The position numbers and the translations under genes are program-made. A model generated the notes under the pieces. The model ran no database searches and was not told where the DNA came from. It saw only the letters and a program-made list of their open reading frames with translations. This document shows positions 22,313 to 35,035 of a stretch of DNA of 64,000 bases, in pieces (positions within the stretch are counted from its first letter, which is position 1; each line of letters opens with the position of its first letter). This stretch comes from Pontederia crassipes (Eukaryota; Streptophyta; Magnoliopsida; Commelinales; Pontederiaceae): the NCBI GenBank assembly GCA_030549335.1, contig CM060194.1, forward strand, positions 14,510,171 through 14,574,170, read 5' to 3'.

Positions 22313-23944
22313 TTCACAACAAGCTTTTGACACCGTTGGTAGGGATTTGAGGCTGATTAGATTCACTTTCTGCTGCTGGTGGAATATTTGCTTCCAAGAA
22401 TATTGATGAGGCATATCAGTTGATAGAAAACATAGTCAAGAACTCTTATTTTTCTTAACTCATGACAGAGCAAGAATGCCACAATCTGGAAGTCAAGTTA
22501 ATAATATTTCTGTCCAAGTTGAGGAAGCTCTACAAAAAGTTTTGGAGAAGCTTAACCTATCATCCAATGTGAACAAGATAACCACCACTGGAAGTAAATG
22601 TGATGTTTGTGAAAACCAGGGGCATGTAACAGAAAGTTATAATTTGATTATGCAACAATATGAGCAACTATTGATCAAGTCAATACAGTGGTGAATTATG
22701 GTATGAAGCCTCCTCCTAAGTATTACACTCTTGAGAATAGAAATCATCCTTATCTTTCATACAAGGCAAATCACTATCAATCCCCACCAATTCAAAATTC
22801 CAATTGGCAATCCAATATTGTGCCCAAGAATTAATCACCTCCATATAATCAATCAATTGTCCAACTACAAAGGTCACCATATGAGCAAACAAATCAAGCT
22901 CCACAGATATCTAAATGGAAGAGTTGCTGGAAGCAATGTGGAAGAAGCAAGAAAAGTATGATAAAGGTAGACAAAGACAAACTGAAGTGATGTTGAAATT
23001 ATCTTCTCAAATTAAAAGTCTAAGTGCTCATACCAAGATGCTTGAGAATCAGATAGCCCAACAAGCTAGTGCTTCAATTACAACTCCAGTGTCTCATTGA
23101 CTAGAAAGGATTGGAGTAGTAAACTGAATGATGCACTTTAGGCTTATAGAACAGCTTATAAATCTTCAATTAGTTTCTCCCCATATAAGTTGATCTATGA
23201 AAAAACTTATCATTTGACAATTGAGCTTAAACACAAGGCATATTGGGCTTTTAAAGCTCCAAACTATGATATGAAATTTTGTGGACAGAAGAGATTACTT
23301 CAGCTAGATGAATTAGATGAAATCAGGCTCAATGCTTACCACAATTTTGAATTTTACAAAGTGAGAACAAAGAGGTGGCATGATAACAGCATTTTGAAGA
23401 AGGAATTCAAGGAAGGAGACTTGGTTCTATTGTACAATTCAAGACTGAAATTCTTTTCTGAAAAACTGAAATCCAAATGGTGTGGACCATTTAAAGTTCA
23501 CAAAGTTTATTCTTTTGGAACTGTGGATCTTGTGAGTGAAAATTCAGACATTTTCAAAGTGAATGGTCAAAGACTGAAATTGTGCAACTCCACAGTAGAG
23601 AATTCAGCTAAGAAAGTGCTCATGCTATCAAATCCAAATGAATTCGTTAGTTGACACTGCGTTACAACAATGTCTAGCCTAAGACATTAAGGTAGGGCGC
23701 TTCTTGGGAGACACTCAAGCCTTTTTATATCTAATTTCTCATTGTTTTGCAGGAATAAATAAGAGAGGAACATGATCTACCACTGAACTTTCAGCCTAGG
23801 GAGAAGAATTGATCAAGGCTACCATTGCTGATAATAAATGTTGAAATGATGAATCCAAAAGAAGAAGTGCAGCAAAACATGCATGCCTCTTATTTCAAAA
23901 ATAAAAAAAGCCATGTAGGTGAGCCCCCCCTCCTATACACTAAG
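22313..23944 (+). mobile_element. Internally deleted Athila-type Ty3/gypsy fragment
   Basis: The plus strand encodes a gag fragment (FASKNIDEAYQLIENIV near 22390, a partial zinc knuckle CDVCENQGHVTESYN near 22600, and a coiled stretch ending ASITTPVSH at 23095). It then jumps to the end of integrase (TRKDWSSKLNDAL from 23102; continuous frame 23190-23654 with GDLVLLYNSRLKFF). Protease, reverse transcriptase, RNase H and most of integrase are missing. The full-length relative at 33878-43582 has the same blocks about 3.5 kb apart, confirming a deletion. No LTR is present. Confidence 0.85.
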
Positions 23945-24086
23945 ATACTATATTATACTATACTATAGGATAGGATAGTATAGTATAATATAATGTAGTA
24001 TAGTATTGTATAATATAGTATAGTATTATATAGATTAGTATAGTATATCATTTAGTATAATTTAGTATAGTATATTATAGTATAGT
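23945..24086. repeat. AGTAT array, part 3, with a strand switch
   Basis: The tract opens with ATACT-type units (reverse complement) and switches near 23966-23975, at 'ggataggata', to AGTAT units. It abuts the next LTR at 24087. Confidence 0.8.
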
Positions 24087-24469
24087 CGTCATGACTCCAA
24101 TTTAACCCGAGAGTTAAACCAAAGTTCGCGACTCATTACGGACGATCAAATAAAATTATGAAAAAAAAATGAAAATGTGATGTAGTTTGATCTTCTTTTA
24201 TAACATAAGAGTATAATATAATTAAATAAATTACACAATATGTGATCATTTCAGAGCAAACTGATACACCTTAAGTTGTACATTTGACAAAATGATTTTA
24301 CTTTCAATACAATTTATCTTGACATAAGTAATAGACATGACTAGCTCTCACGACATCTTAATAGAAAGATACGAGAGACATAAATCCTCTCATCATACCA
24401 CCAATGATGTTATAGAATCCTTTTACGACTATCACCTCGCACGGTCCCCAATAAGCTATATGAATCTTA

Positions 24470-24715
24470 GCTCTTAGCTCCATTCTATCTCATCCCTTTG
24501 GGGAACATATAGCGAATAGGTGGATTCTAGAGATGCCCCTACGGATTCTAGAGGTGGCTCCCATCGTGACTTCTCACGATTAGCACTTAGCTCCGCGTGA
24601 CACTTAACTCCAGTCTATCTCATCCCATTTCTGGAGAATAAAATTATGCATTTAATTCTAGATGTGGCTCCCATCGTGATTAGCGATGTAGCACTTAGCT
24701 CCAACCATCATACAT
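24470..24715. repeat. LTR minisatellite, short allele
   Basis: Units containing 'attctagaggtggctccc' and 'cacttagctcc' repeat two to three times. The equivalent tract in the right LTR (46515-46900) has more units. Confidence 0.75.
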
Positions 24716-24789
24716 GTAATGCAGGCAAATGCATATGTATGATTCATCATATTGCAATTGTATCTCAATATCAGAAGATGAATCATGTC

Positions 24790-24809
24790 AAATACCATTT
24801 CAAACGGAA
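24790..24809. repeat. Target site duplication of the LINE, left copy
   Basis: Twenty bases, AAATACCATTTCAAACGGAA, repeated exactly at 30291-30310. The uninterrupted site in the right LTR (near 46980-47001) shows the pre-insertion state. Confidence 0.93.
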
Positions 24810-24989
24810 GGACCCAAAAATAATACAAAGGGAGAGAAAATGAAAGTTATCTAGAGACTCCCTCTAGATGGCTCCACACATAATAGCCTAGGGGAGATCC
24901 CATTCCCCAGGCACCACCAAAACACACCGACGAACGGTAACACACGAAGTGAGTGGCAGAGGGTGAGACGCCGAGGATCACCCAACTTG

Positions 24990-26634
24990 CAACAGTAGAG
25001 AGAAAGGAGAAAGGTACAATGTTATCGTTGCAGATGTTGGGGGCACATCCAAAGGGACTGTAGAGATCCGATAAGTTGCCTTGCATGTGGTGGTATAGGC
25101 CACATCCGAGCTAGATGCCCCTCTGCCCATCGGAAAATCGCCGACAGTGCGAACTCAATAGCACACGTTCCACGATCAAGTAGTTCAAATCAAGGCGCCG
25201 TGGAGCCCCATGATCAGCCATAACTTGAAGATGTTGAGGAACTGTGCAGTAGGGCAACTAGTGGAAAAAGGGCATCTTACCATGGACGTAGTGGCAATCA
25301 CATAAAAGATGCCACAAGTAGAGACCTTCCAGTTGTCTAGACTATCAGAATCCTCCTTCCTACTCTGGATGGCATCATCAGGTCAACTGGAGAGTCTAAT
25401 GAAGATGCCAATGAAACTATCAGATGAGCAAACAATGCACCTTCGCGATGGTCCAGGGAGGAAGGCGGAAGGACAAAGGTGACAAGGCAGAGAATCAACG
25501 TCCTTCTCCGTAGTGTTCCGCTACATCTTTGGTGCACTGAAACAATAGCAGCGATGGTCGCTCCATTTGCCACCCTATGCGATGTTATCTTTCCCTCCCT
25601 GGACACTGGAGACCTGAGCAAGATACGGTTTTTGTTTTCTATAACAACAGAGAAGACCATTCCAGTGGTGATACACCTCAAGGATGGAGGATACACCTAT
25701 GAGGTCTGGTTGGAAATGCTGAAGAACAACAACAGGTCCTGGAGCAAAATCGTGGCCGGAAGCTTCCGTCCGGCGATGAACAGAAGGACGACGATGCAAT
25801 CTATGGTGCAAAAAATCACGTTGATGATGTGATTGTGATCCCACGAATCCTGGCAAGCAATAATGAGGGCAATTCCATCCAATTAATTGTGTGCTCCCTT
25901 GTCAAACATCTGCCAGCACACCAATCAGATGAGAAGAGCAATACAAAGGGAAGGAAATGGCATGAAATCAGCTGAGATATCATTGATGGATTTGCTGATA
26001 CAAGCAGAGGAAAACAAAAAAGGAAAGGAGGATCTGCACCACAAAAATCAAAAGGGAAAGGAGGAAGGAGGATTTGTCTCAGGTGATACAATCAGAAAAT
26101 AAAAAAGGAAAGGAGGATTTGCATCACAAAAATAAAGAGGGAAAGGAGGATCTAACTCAGGTGGTATAAGAAGAAAATAAAAAAGGAAAGGAGGTGCTGG
26201 TGGTGATTGACACATATGGGGGCATTTCAGACACACCTGAAGGTGGAATTGGGCTAGTCACACCGCACTCGAACCAGAGGGTTGAGGGTGAGTACAGACT
26301 CAACACACCCACCACGAGCAGCATCTGGGGTGCTTCAGAAGTGAGAGCAAGGATTTGTTCTGATTCATCTGATGACGAGGTGGAGGGACCCAACTTTGAA
26401 GAGGGAGCAGTTCAGAATGAATCACCATCAGCAACCCTACAAGTGACAAAGTGGCAGGAGGAGTCTTGTGACACCTTGAGAACAAGGGACGCCATCAATT
26501 TACAAGAGATGGACCTGGTTGCCGAAGCAATTCATGCAAAGCGACGCCCAAGAAAATCCAAGACAAGAGCGCAAGGACCATTGGGGGTTAGTACAAGGTC
26601 AATGTCAACTGGCGCCCAAACAATTCACAAATGA
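24990..26634 (+). pseudogene. LINE ORF1 (zinc-knuckle nucleic-acid-binding protein), broken
   Basis: Two CCHC knuckles lie close together (about 25018-25125): CYRCRCWGHIQRDC and CLACGGIGHIRARC. They are followed by a stop near 25220, then a conserved block RSVPLHLWCTETIAAMVAPF (about 25505-25570). A last open segment, 26194-26634, is acidic and unstructured in look, ending TIHK. Such proteins package LINE RNA. The final TGA (26632-26634) overlaps the ORF2 start codon as ATGA. Confidence 0.8.
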
Positions 26635-29600
26635 AAATTCTCACATGGAATGTGCGAGGGTTGAACGATGGTGGCAGGCGTGCAACACTCGGAAGATACT
26701 TGGTGAAGTGGGGAGTTGATGTGGTACGTTTGTAGGAAACAAAGCTAACGCACTGTGACTCCACTATGTGGCAGCAAATAGGTGGGATAGTGTTGACTAG
26801 TTTTAGCACTTTGAATGCAGAGGGGAGATCAGGAGAATGCATGAATGGCGGAAGGGACGAGAAGTTTGAGTTGAAAGAAGAACATATTGGAACAGCAGCA
26901 ATCTCAGTGGTTCTATCAAGAAGGACAGATGGAAAGAGCTTCCTTATGTCTTGCATCTATGGTCCACACACAGAAGTTCGACGTCAGGAGATGTGGGAAG
27001 AATTGCGCGAGCTGCGATCTTTGGTTGTGGATATCCCATGGCTATTAGGAGGGAATTTTAATGTCACCCTAGAAGTAATAGACAGGCCAAACACAAGAGG
27101 CGACAGGGATAGAGGCTCTCTGAGGAGTTTAGGAACTTTATAAATGAACAGGGATTGGCCGACTACTCGACTTCTAATTGCAGATACACTTGGAGAAGCT
27201 CAGCCTTATCCCCTACACCAAACGCAAGATCCAAGTTGGATAGGTTCCTTAGATCTATAGACATGCTAGAAGAATTTCCCTTGGCGAATGCCAAGGCCAT
27301 GGACATGCCTTTCTCAGACCACACACCAATCTTATGGCAATCCAATGAAGGTTGAGCTTTCGGTTCTTATTTAAAGTTTGAGAAGGCCTGGCTTATGTAG
27401 GAAGGTTTTAGAGAATTGGTCACTGCCTAGTGGATTAGTGTCCCGACCTCTAGCTCGGCAACTAGGACATTATATGATCGCTTAAATGAATTGAGAGCTA
27501 GGCTTCAAGAGTTTAAAAAACAATTGAAAGAAAAAAGAGAACAAAAATGGGCTGCATCACTTAATGGCATCTCACAGTTGGATCAGATTGAAGATAACAG
27601 AGAACTCACAACCATGGAAATTGCACAACGAAGAAGTCTCCAAGAAGAGGTGGCAGCAGAAGATTGCAAAAAAAGTGGAATGGAGATAGAGGTCAAGACA
27701 AAATATCTGAGAGAAGGAGACTCAAACACACGGTTCTTCCACATGTACGCAAGTGGTTGTCGCAGAAGTAACTATATAGATCGACTCATAGTAGGAGAGA
27801 ATGACAATATTGGCGCTGCCATGGCAGATTACTTCAAAGAGTTCACACATAGGAGGACCCTAGGGGAGTGGTTGCGGGATAGCGGGTTGTTGCCTCGAGT
27901 TTCAGCTGACCAAGCAGCTGCCTTGGAGCAAGATTTCAGTGAGGAAGAAGTCACTCAAGTGTTGAAGGACCTTAATAGTGATGGGGCACCGGGTCCAGAT
28001 GGATTTCTAGTTTTTTCATCAAAGAATTCTGGAATGTAGTAGGCTCAGATGTCATGGAAACAATGCAAGAATTCACAACAACAAACATGGGTTTTGAGAG
28101 AATCAATAAATTCGTCCTCTTTCTCATCCCCTAAAAACCAGCAGCAGAGCGGACGGAGGATTTCACACCGATCGTGCTATCAAATGCTATTTACTTGCTT
28201 GTGGCAAGGGTCTTAGCGAATCGTCTCCGAGTGGTGTTGGGTCTCTCGTGCATCCGGTACAGACTGCATTCTTAGCAGGACGATCAATTATGGATGGCTT
28301 CACTATGGCGTCTGAAATTATATCACATTGGAGAAGGACAAATACAAGTGGCTTCATCTAGAAAGTTGATTTCTCCAAGGCGTATGACTCGCTAGATTGG
28401 TCTTTTTTGTGGAGATCCCTTCACCTTCGAGATTTCCCACGTACATGGATAGCTTGAATGAAACGATGTGTCTGCACCGCCTTGTTCTCAGTCCTAATTA
28501 ATGGCGACACGATGGGGGGATGGATCGAACCACAATGAGGGTTTCGCCAGGGATGCCCCCTAGCACCTATGCTCTTTGTTCTCGCAGCAGATGCACTAGC
28601 AAGATGCACATTTTCGGCATGTGAAGCCAACATCTTCAAAGGCTTTTCTTCGAGCCTAGAGCAAGGTACAAGCAGTATGCTGATGATACATTATTTTTTA
28701 TAGAAGGATCGATTACTGTGGCAAGGAGGCTTGCAATGCTCATTAACATCTTTGGTGATTTCTCTGGGCTCCAAATAAATCGCTCCAAATCATTTTTCAT
28801 CCCTTTTGGCATGACAGATGAAGAGGCCCGAAGATGCTCAATGGAACTCGGACAGCCATCTGCGCACTTCCAATCACATACTTGGGCCTATCACTCACGG
28901 ATGGTCGGCTACTATCTCGAGATTGGAATCTCGTGGTTGATAGAGTAGAAAAAAGACTTGAAGGATGGACGGCTATTATCACGTGGAGGAAGACTGACAC
29001 TGGTGCGGTCAGTCGTATCGTCCATCCCTATTTATTATATGTCAGTTTTTTGGATGCCTCAAGGGGTCATCCAACGGATTAATTCACTATGTCGAGGCTT
29101 CTTTTGGAAAAACAAAGGTAATGCAGGCAGAGGGATGCATTTGGTGGCCTAGTCAGAAATATGTCGACCAACATTAGAAGGAGGATTAGGGATTCAAGAT
29201 CTTCGAACAATGAATACTGCTTTAATGACAAAGTGGGTGGCTCAGATAATGGGGTCGAGGCAAGATATTTGGCTATCAGTTATTACTGCATGTTATGGCA
29301 AAATGCTTTCATGGGAATAGAGGTAGGAAATTACACAAGGGGCTTCAACGTTTTGGAAAAGCATTATGATAGTTATGCCACGAGTTAGACCATTCTTTGA
29401 GGCAACACTAGGAGACAAAAAGGATTTTCGATTTTAGATGGATCCTTGGCCATCCGGGGAATCACTATCAATCTCTTTTCCAAGGCTTTATGCGATAGCT
29501 GAGGATAAACAGGCAGTAGTCACTCAATATTGGTTAGGCAACTTCTTCAATGATGGTGTATGGACCCCTCGACTAGTAGCCCACCTATCTGATAACCGCC

Positions 29601-30200
29601 TTGAGGATCTTCTTACACTAATGGAGCATCTCCAGGGACATATGATAAATGACACAAGGGAAGACTCTTGGATTTGGAAAGCTGGCCATTTCTCTGTTCG
29701 AACAATTTATAAAACTCTGAATCTAGAGAGCTTCACCACAGATGAAGAGTTTAAAAGAGACTGCCGGCTCCTTTGAGGCATTAAAGTTCCTATGCGTATT
29801 CGGGTATTTGCATGGCTACTGATGAGAAACAGGCTGCCTACTCAGAAGTACAGAATCAAATGGAACACAAGAATGAACACCGCTTGCATCTTCTGCGAAG
29901 ACAACATGGAGAATATAGATCACCTTTTCTTCAGCTGCCCAATAGCACGAAAGACATGGCAGGATTCTGGATGTGATTGGTTAGATGTGAGCTCTGTGAT
30001 AACATTCTGGCGATCATTTAAACAAGGCGGACATGGTACCAATTTGCAGGTATATGTATCAAAATGACAACGAATCAAAGCAATTGCGGTTTTATGGGCG
30101 ATATGGCAACAATGCAATGATTGCATTTTCAAGGGAGAAAAATGTTATGTTGATAACATTCTAGTAGCAGCTAGAAATTTGGCGAGTGAGTAGGCGAGAT
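26631..30200 (+). pseudogene. LINE ORF2: endonuclease, reverse transcriptase, zf-RVT; broken
   Basis: The ATG at 26631 opens the APE-type endonuclease (MKILTWNVRGLND); the usual QETK has a stop in place of Gln at 26734. The frame changes several times. Reverse transcriptase motifs are GAPGPDGF (about 27985), KVDFSKAYDSLDW (about 28360), GFRQGCPLAP (about 28540) and the catalytic YADD (28676-28687). The zf-RVT motif CIFCEDNMENIDHLFFSCP lies near 29885-29940, followed by WAIWQQCNDCIF. This enzyme would nick DNA and prime reverse transcription at the target; the many stops rule out function here. Confidence 0.88.
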
Positions 30201-30290
30201 TATAAGATATGTTGTAATAGATACAAGTTTTTATAATGAATAAAAAAATGAATGTGAGCACCTGGCTCACATCCTTTATTTTCTAAAAAA

Positions 30291-30310
30291 AAATACCATT
30301 TCAAACGGAA
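30291..30310. repeat. Target site duplication of the LINE, right copy
   Basis: This is the exact repeat of 24790-24809; LTR sequence resumes directly after it ('taagattgcacttctcg'). Confidence 0.93.
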
Positions 30311-31708
30311 TAAGATTGCACTTCTCGTAATCCATTTATATCATATTACATATGCATTTCAAATGTGCAATCATACAATCATTCATATATATTTTTCATA
30401 ATTGCTTTTCTCGAAGTCAATTCTATCCAAAATATATTCGATACATATAACATTCGATGTCACACCGAATTCAAAATAGGTGAATGCATAGAGTAGGAGA
30501 AATCAACTTACCTATAAGAGCTATCAAAAGGTTTTTCCTTTTCATTTTCACTACTTTACTCTTTTACTCCTATACAATAATAATAATAACACATCACTTC
30601 TATGATCTAAACAGAAATCTATTACACATGAAACATAATTAATTGAAAAGGTACATGACCCTTAAGTAGTTATTCTCATAACTTAAGTAACTATTTATCA
30701 CAAGAGTTGACCTATTATTAAGACATATTGTATACATAATAAAAGAAAATTCGTATCTATTTGAATCGATAATCAAATTTGTTCATTCCAATTTTACTTA
30801 CTTCCTTGTTGCTCATATATTAATCTACAAAAGTTTCAAATATTATTTTATTGTGATTTGTTCACAGGAAAATCAACATTCAGCCTAACTTTTATCTTAT
30901 TTCTATGTTCTAACAAACTGAGTGACCTTACTTTTATGATTTATATAAAATAATAAATATTCCCTATTTTGGTATTTTTAATTTTCCAAAATAGTAGACA
31001 TCTTAGGGTGCAACTCATAAAATTATTTGAATTTATATTTATTTGTACTGAGCACAATAAATTTAACCAATACTAGTATAATTTGCCCTAAGTTCCATCC
31101 TGACAGTCTGAGTAAGATCGGTAAAACATTTATAACTTTCACTACACATATCATTTTACAGTGATTCTAATTTGTCAATGAAACCTAACATCAATTTCTA
31201 TGACACTCTAAATTATCAAATAATTATATGACATATTGGATGTAATACATAATTTACAAATTCGGGTAATAATTTCGATGGACAGAGTGATAGTACCTTA
31301 AAGATAAGAGCATAACTTTCTTTACAGAACTCATATTAACTTGATTCCAAAGCTTGATGAAAGAGACTCGTAGAGGATCAAGCAGAAGAAATTTCATAAT
31401 TTTGGTAAAGATTGAGAAACCAATTGAACATGGCTAGGGTTAATTTTGCTCATGAAGAACATGAGTTTTGCTCCATGATTAGTTAAAATCCGAGAGTGAA
31501 TTATATGAAAGAGGTACAGAGAAACCCTAATTAGAAAGTTATGTAATTGAAATCAAAAGAAAGTGAAGTATGAACTCACCACATGCCAAAACCCAAATTC
31601 TCCTTCTCTTCTTTCAAATACCTTCACTAGTAGAACATGCTTTCCTCTTTCCCTTGGATTTCGGATGGGGCAGGTGAAGAGGTGAAAAGATGTGGTATAA
31701 CATGTAGA

Positions 31709-31863
31709 GGGTGAAAAATAAGGCAGGGGTAAACCGACCATAAGTCGGCCAAACATAATAAGAAATGTCATTGGTATCAAGCTTATTTATATGTAATGCC
31801 ATTTGGATTGTATTTTCCATAAGTAAATGGGTGAAAAATAAGGCAGGGGTAAACCGACCATAA
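31709..31863. repeat. Local duplication within the left LTR
   Basis: A 37-base word starting 'gggtgaaaaataaggcaggg' occurs at 31709 and 31827, and 'ttttccata' and 'aagtaaatgg' words recur around it. It is a small, near-perfect duplication. Confidence 0.75.
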
Positions 31864-32342
31864 GTAAATGGTTTTGTATTTTCCATATATTTGTTTATTT
31901 ATTCATTTACTTAAGACTTCATTTACTTAAGACATTACATGTAAATAAGAAACTACCCCCCAATTGGATTGAAATAAAATATTTATAAAAATAAATAATC
32001 GAGGTATCGAAATCTAAATTTTTGTCCGAAGAATAAAAATTGCGATTTCACAAATTTTTCAATTTTGTGTCTACATTTTACCTAACTCATACATCTCCCA
32101 AAATTTGTTAAAAATCATTTTTAGAATTTTTTGATATATAGGAATAATTACTGGAACTTTAATTTGCTTAATTTCAATATTTTCAAAAATCATATTTTCA
32201 TGCCTTAAATGAATTTTCTCCAATTTCAGCGATCCTATGAGTTATAACTCATTCCTTAATGCATATACCATTTTTGCTTATCAATCACATGATATAACAT
32301 TAAACCATGCGATTATATGCGAATTAAATTTGGTATATTACA

Positions 32343-32360
32343 TTCTACCCCCCTCAAAAT
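32343..32360 (-). other. Polypurine tract of the composite element
   Basis: The plus strand TTCTACCCCCCTCAAAAT gives a G-rich purine run on the minus strand, directly beside the LTR end ATTACA at 32342. Confidence 0.75.
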
Positions 32361-33872
32361 AAATTTCATCCTCGAAATTTAACGTATTTCCATGTTCAGC
32401 GCAATATGAATGATTATCACACATGCTTTGTTTAAGTTCCTAGATTGCTCACCATAGAACCTACGACAATGAAATCACTCTAGATCAAAGGGCTTATTAT
32501 ATTTGGTTAAGAATATGATTGTACTTTCCTTCATATAATGTTTCATCACATAGCTTCATAATGGTGACCCAACTCGGTGTTATTCTATCATTGCTCATCA
32601 TGCAAAAGACTAGATAGGAAAGTGTAGGGTTGGGCACAAAAAATAATCAAGTAAAATTTGACAACCTTTTTATGCATCTTCCCAGATCATCAGAATTGAT
32701 TTTCTTTGAAAATAAATTATCTAATCCACATAATATACTCTATTTGACATTTTCATTCATTACAGTTTATGTCCAATTTTATTTTCATTATAGACATCTC
32801 ATTGTTTAATTCATGCCTACAAAGCTTAGGCGTATCACTCATTCTGTTCATAGTTTTATTATTTACTTTCTGGTCTGGATAGAGTTTGAATAAATGTAAG
32901 TGCCATAGTTATAAGCATAAAATGAACCGAATCAGAGAATCAATAAATTTGTGACTTATGCCTAGTCTAGGTAATAGCAAAAGTGTCATAATTCACATGA
33001 ATCTATTATAACCCTAAAGAGAGGATGGTACATTAAATAAGGAACCATCACCTATTCTAGTGACTATAAGTCATAAACTATCTTTTACTGTCCACAAATA
33101 AAGGAGAGGGAGTGAGCAAAAATGAAATTAGGGTATATGATTTCCTTTTTTATATATAACTGAATGTTGGTTCGAGTTCGCGATCGAGGATCGAAAAGGC
33201 GTCCCCTTTCATTTTTTCTTTCGCTAGGCTCTCAACCAACACTCCATGATAGTAAACCTTATAACTCCAATCAAGCTATCGAATGATGATTAGAGGCGGC
33301 CACACTTTAATACATCTTTCGATAAACTTTTTAACTCGCTTTTTAAACTCTCAATGTTGGTTGACATAATAAAGTCAGCAATGAATAATCACTAATCACC
33401 CATAGAAGAGTTACAACGTTGATTCCATCAATCAATTATTCTAAGTGAGATGGAACAAGTAATGACGAACTAAGGATCAATTGTAAATTGATGCTCAAAG
33501 ATGACAACTTTGGATTGATAAAGATTATTCAAGGATCATTGATGATTCCAAAATTTGTATTTATATATGATGATTCAATCACTAGAGCAATGTGAGCTGT
33601 GACAAACAAAGAGGAACTAAAAACCAATACTTGAAAATTGAATTGCAATCAATAGTGTTCAATCAGAAATCATCAGTGATTTCGAAATCTATATTGATGA
33701 ATGAGGAGTTAACAATGATTCTGATATCAACAATACTAATTCAAGAATTCAAAATACTTTGAAAATTATAAATAATGATTCACATCTACTAATAATAATT
33801 TACTGATCATTAATTGATTTGGATCCTACCAAATAAGTATCATTTGTCAATATTAAAGAAATTTGATAGTTA
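32361..33872 (-). other. Internal region of the composite element, no coding domain
   Basis: It is AT-rich with stops in all frames. About 1.0 kb (32786-33790) is repeated at 47226-48216. I find no gag, protease, polymerase or integrase motif on either strand. Confidence 0.65.
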
Positions 33873-33877
33873 GTTCT

Positions 33878-34916
33878 TGATCACCTCTTTTTTATACTTA
33901 TAATCCCTACAATTAAATCTACAATTCTACATAAAAGTCGGATGTATTTTAAATATTTTGATCAATTTTTAGTGAAAGAGTTGAACGAGTGAAAGAAGGG
34001 ACTAACCACTTTTCGAAATTTGAATTTTGAACAAGGAGGAAACATAAAGGAAGAAAGGGAAACCAAAGAAGAGGAGGGCCGGAGGAAAAGAAAAAGAGGA
34101 CGAAGGCAAAGAAGAAGAATGAAGAACTAAAGAAGAATTTTTGGATTCTCTCGTGAAACAAACTTTGTGGATGCTGATTTTTATTCCGACATTTTGATAT
34201 TTTGAAGTTGACTTTTCATTTCATTTACATGATGCATGGCTATTTAGAATTTACATATGATTTCAATTAGATCGAGAGATCAATTGATTTTTCTGCTATT
34301 AGCTGATTTCATCCGAGAGGAGAAATCAGCCATCCTGATTGCTATGCTTCTAGTAATTGTTAATCTATATTTTGTTAGAAAGATCGAGAGATCTACGAAA
34401 GTGACTGTTATGAGATGAGAATCCTGACAGTCGAGTGAGGAGTCAATTCGTGTTCTAATCATTAGTGTAAGATTAATAGGTTGGGTTGTAAGAATCGAGA
34501 GATCGCACCCTTCTACTGATTAGAGACGAGAGTTTCCTTAATCGGTGATCTTAAATTAGTGATCAGTAGTAATTCCCCTTCTTGATGAACGGATATGTCA
34601 ATTGCAATAGCATCAATGAGTTAATCACGAGAGAATCCTTCCCTTCACTCCTTAATCTTTTCTTACCTTATTTCCTTATTTCTTTTTATCTAAATTCATT
34701 CACGCATCTAGTTTATTCTTTTATAATTCTGTAACGACTTCTGAGTATAAATAGAGTAAGTAATTAATCTAAATCAACGGGGTTACAACACTCAGAATTT
34801 TTACTCGACCTGTGCACTTGCAGTTGCGTGAACTCTCGAGTAAAATTTAAAACGTGGCTACAATTTCTCTTTTTTGTTAAAATCCGCGACTTCACAATTA
34901 CGATAAGTTCACGTCA
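33878..34916 (+). repeat. 5' LTR of the Athila element
   Basis: The LTR starts TGATCACCTC and ends AAGTTCACGTCA. It contains a purine-rich tract (34010-34140), and 'gtataaatagag' at about 34744 is a plausible TATA box. Confidence 0.93.
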
Positions 34917-34922
34917 AGTTTT

Positions 34923-34941
34923 TTGCGCCATTGCCGGGGAT
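34923..34941 (+). other. Primer binding site, tRNA-Asp type
   Basis: TTGCGCCATTGCCGGGGAT lies seven bases after the LTR end. It matches the TGGCGCCGTTGCCGGGGA class used by Athila/Tat elements, with about two differences. Confidence 0.85.
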
Positions 34942-35035
34942 TTCGATTAATTAATTACTTTATTTTTATCCTCGTTTAATTCAATTAAGTGCTATTCAAG
35001 GCTGAATCTTTATCTTTGATTTCAGGGATCAGTAT

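Larger units (their letters stand above)
24810..30290 (+). mobile_element. Plant L1-type LINE, nearly complete but mutated
   Basis: The insert of 5481 bases has no LTRs, carries ORF1-like and ORF2-like regions, ends in a short A tract (30285-30290 and on) and is flanked by a perfect 20-bp target duplication. ORF1 starts at or just before the zinc knuckles, with no clear upstream RNA-binding domain, so the 5' end may be truncated. ORF2 contains endonuclease, reverse transcriptase and a zf-RVT zinc motif in order. Stops and frameshifts make it inactive. Confidence 0.93.
24087..32342 (-). repeat. Left LTR of the composite element, split by a LINE
   Basis: The start (CGTCATGACTCC) matches TGTCACGATCCC of the right LTR, and the end reads GGTATATTACA, next to a polypurine tract. 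Without the LINE and one target copy the LTR is about 2755 bases. It lacks about 420 bases present at 46240-46660 of the right copy. Confidence 0.8.

Noticed and set aside
25337..26393. Several minus-strand frames of 60-119 codons
   Set aside because: They are shadows of LINE ORF1, which reads on the plus strand with zinc knuckles and a conserved block.
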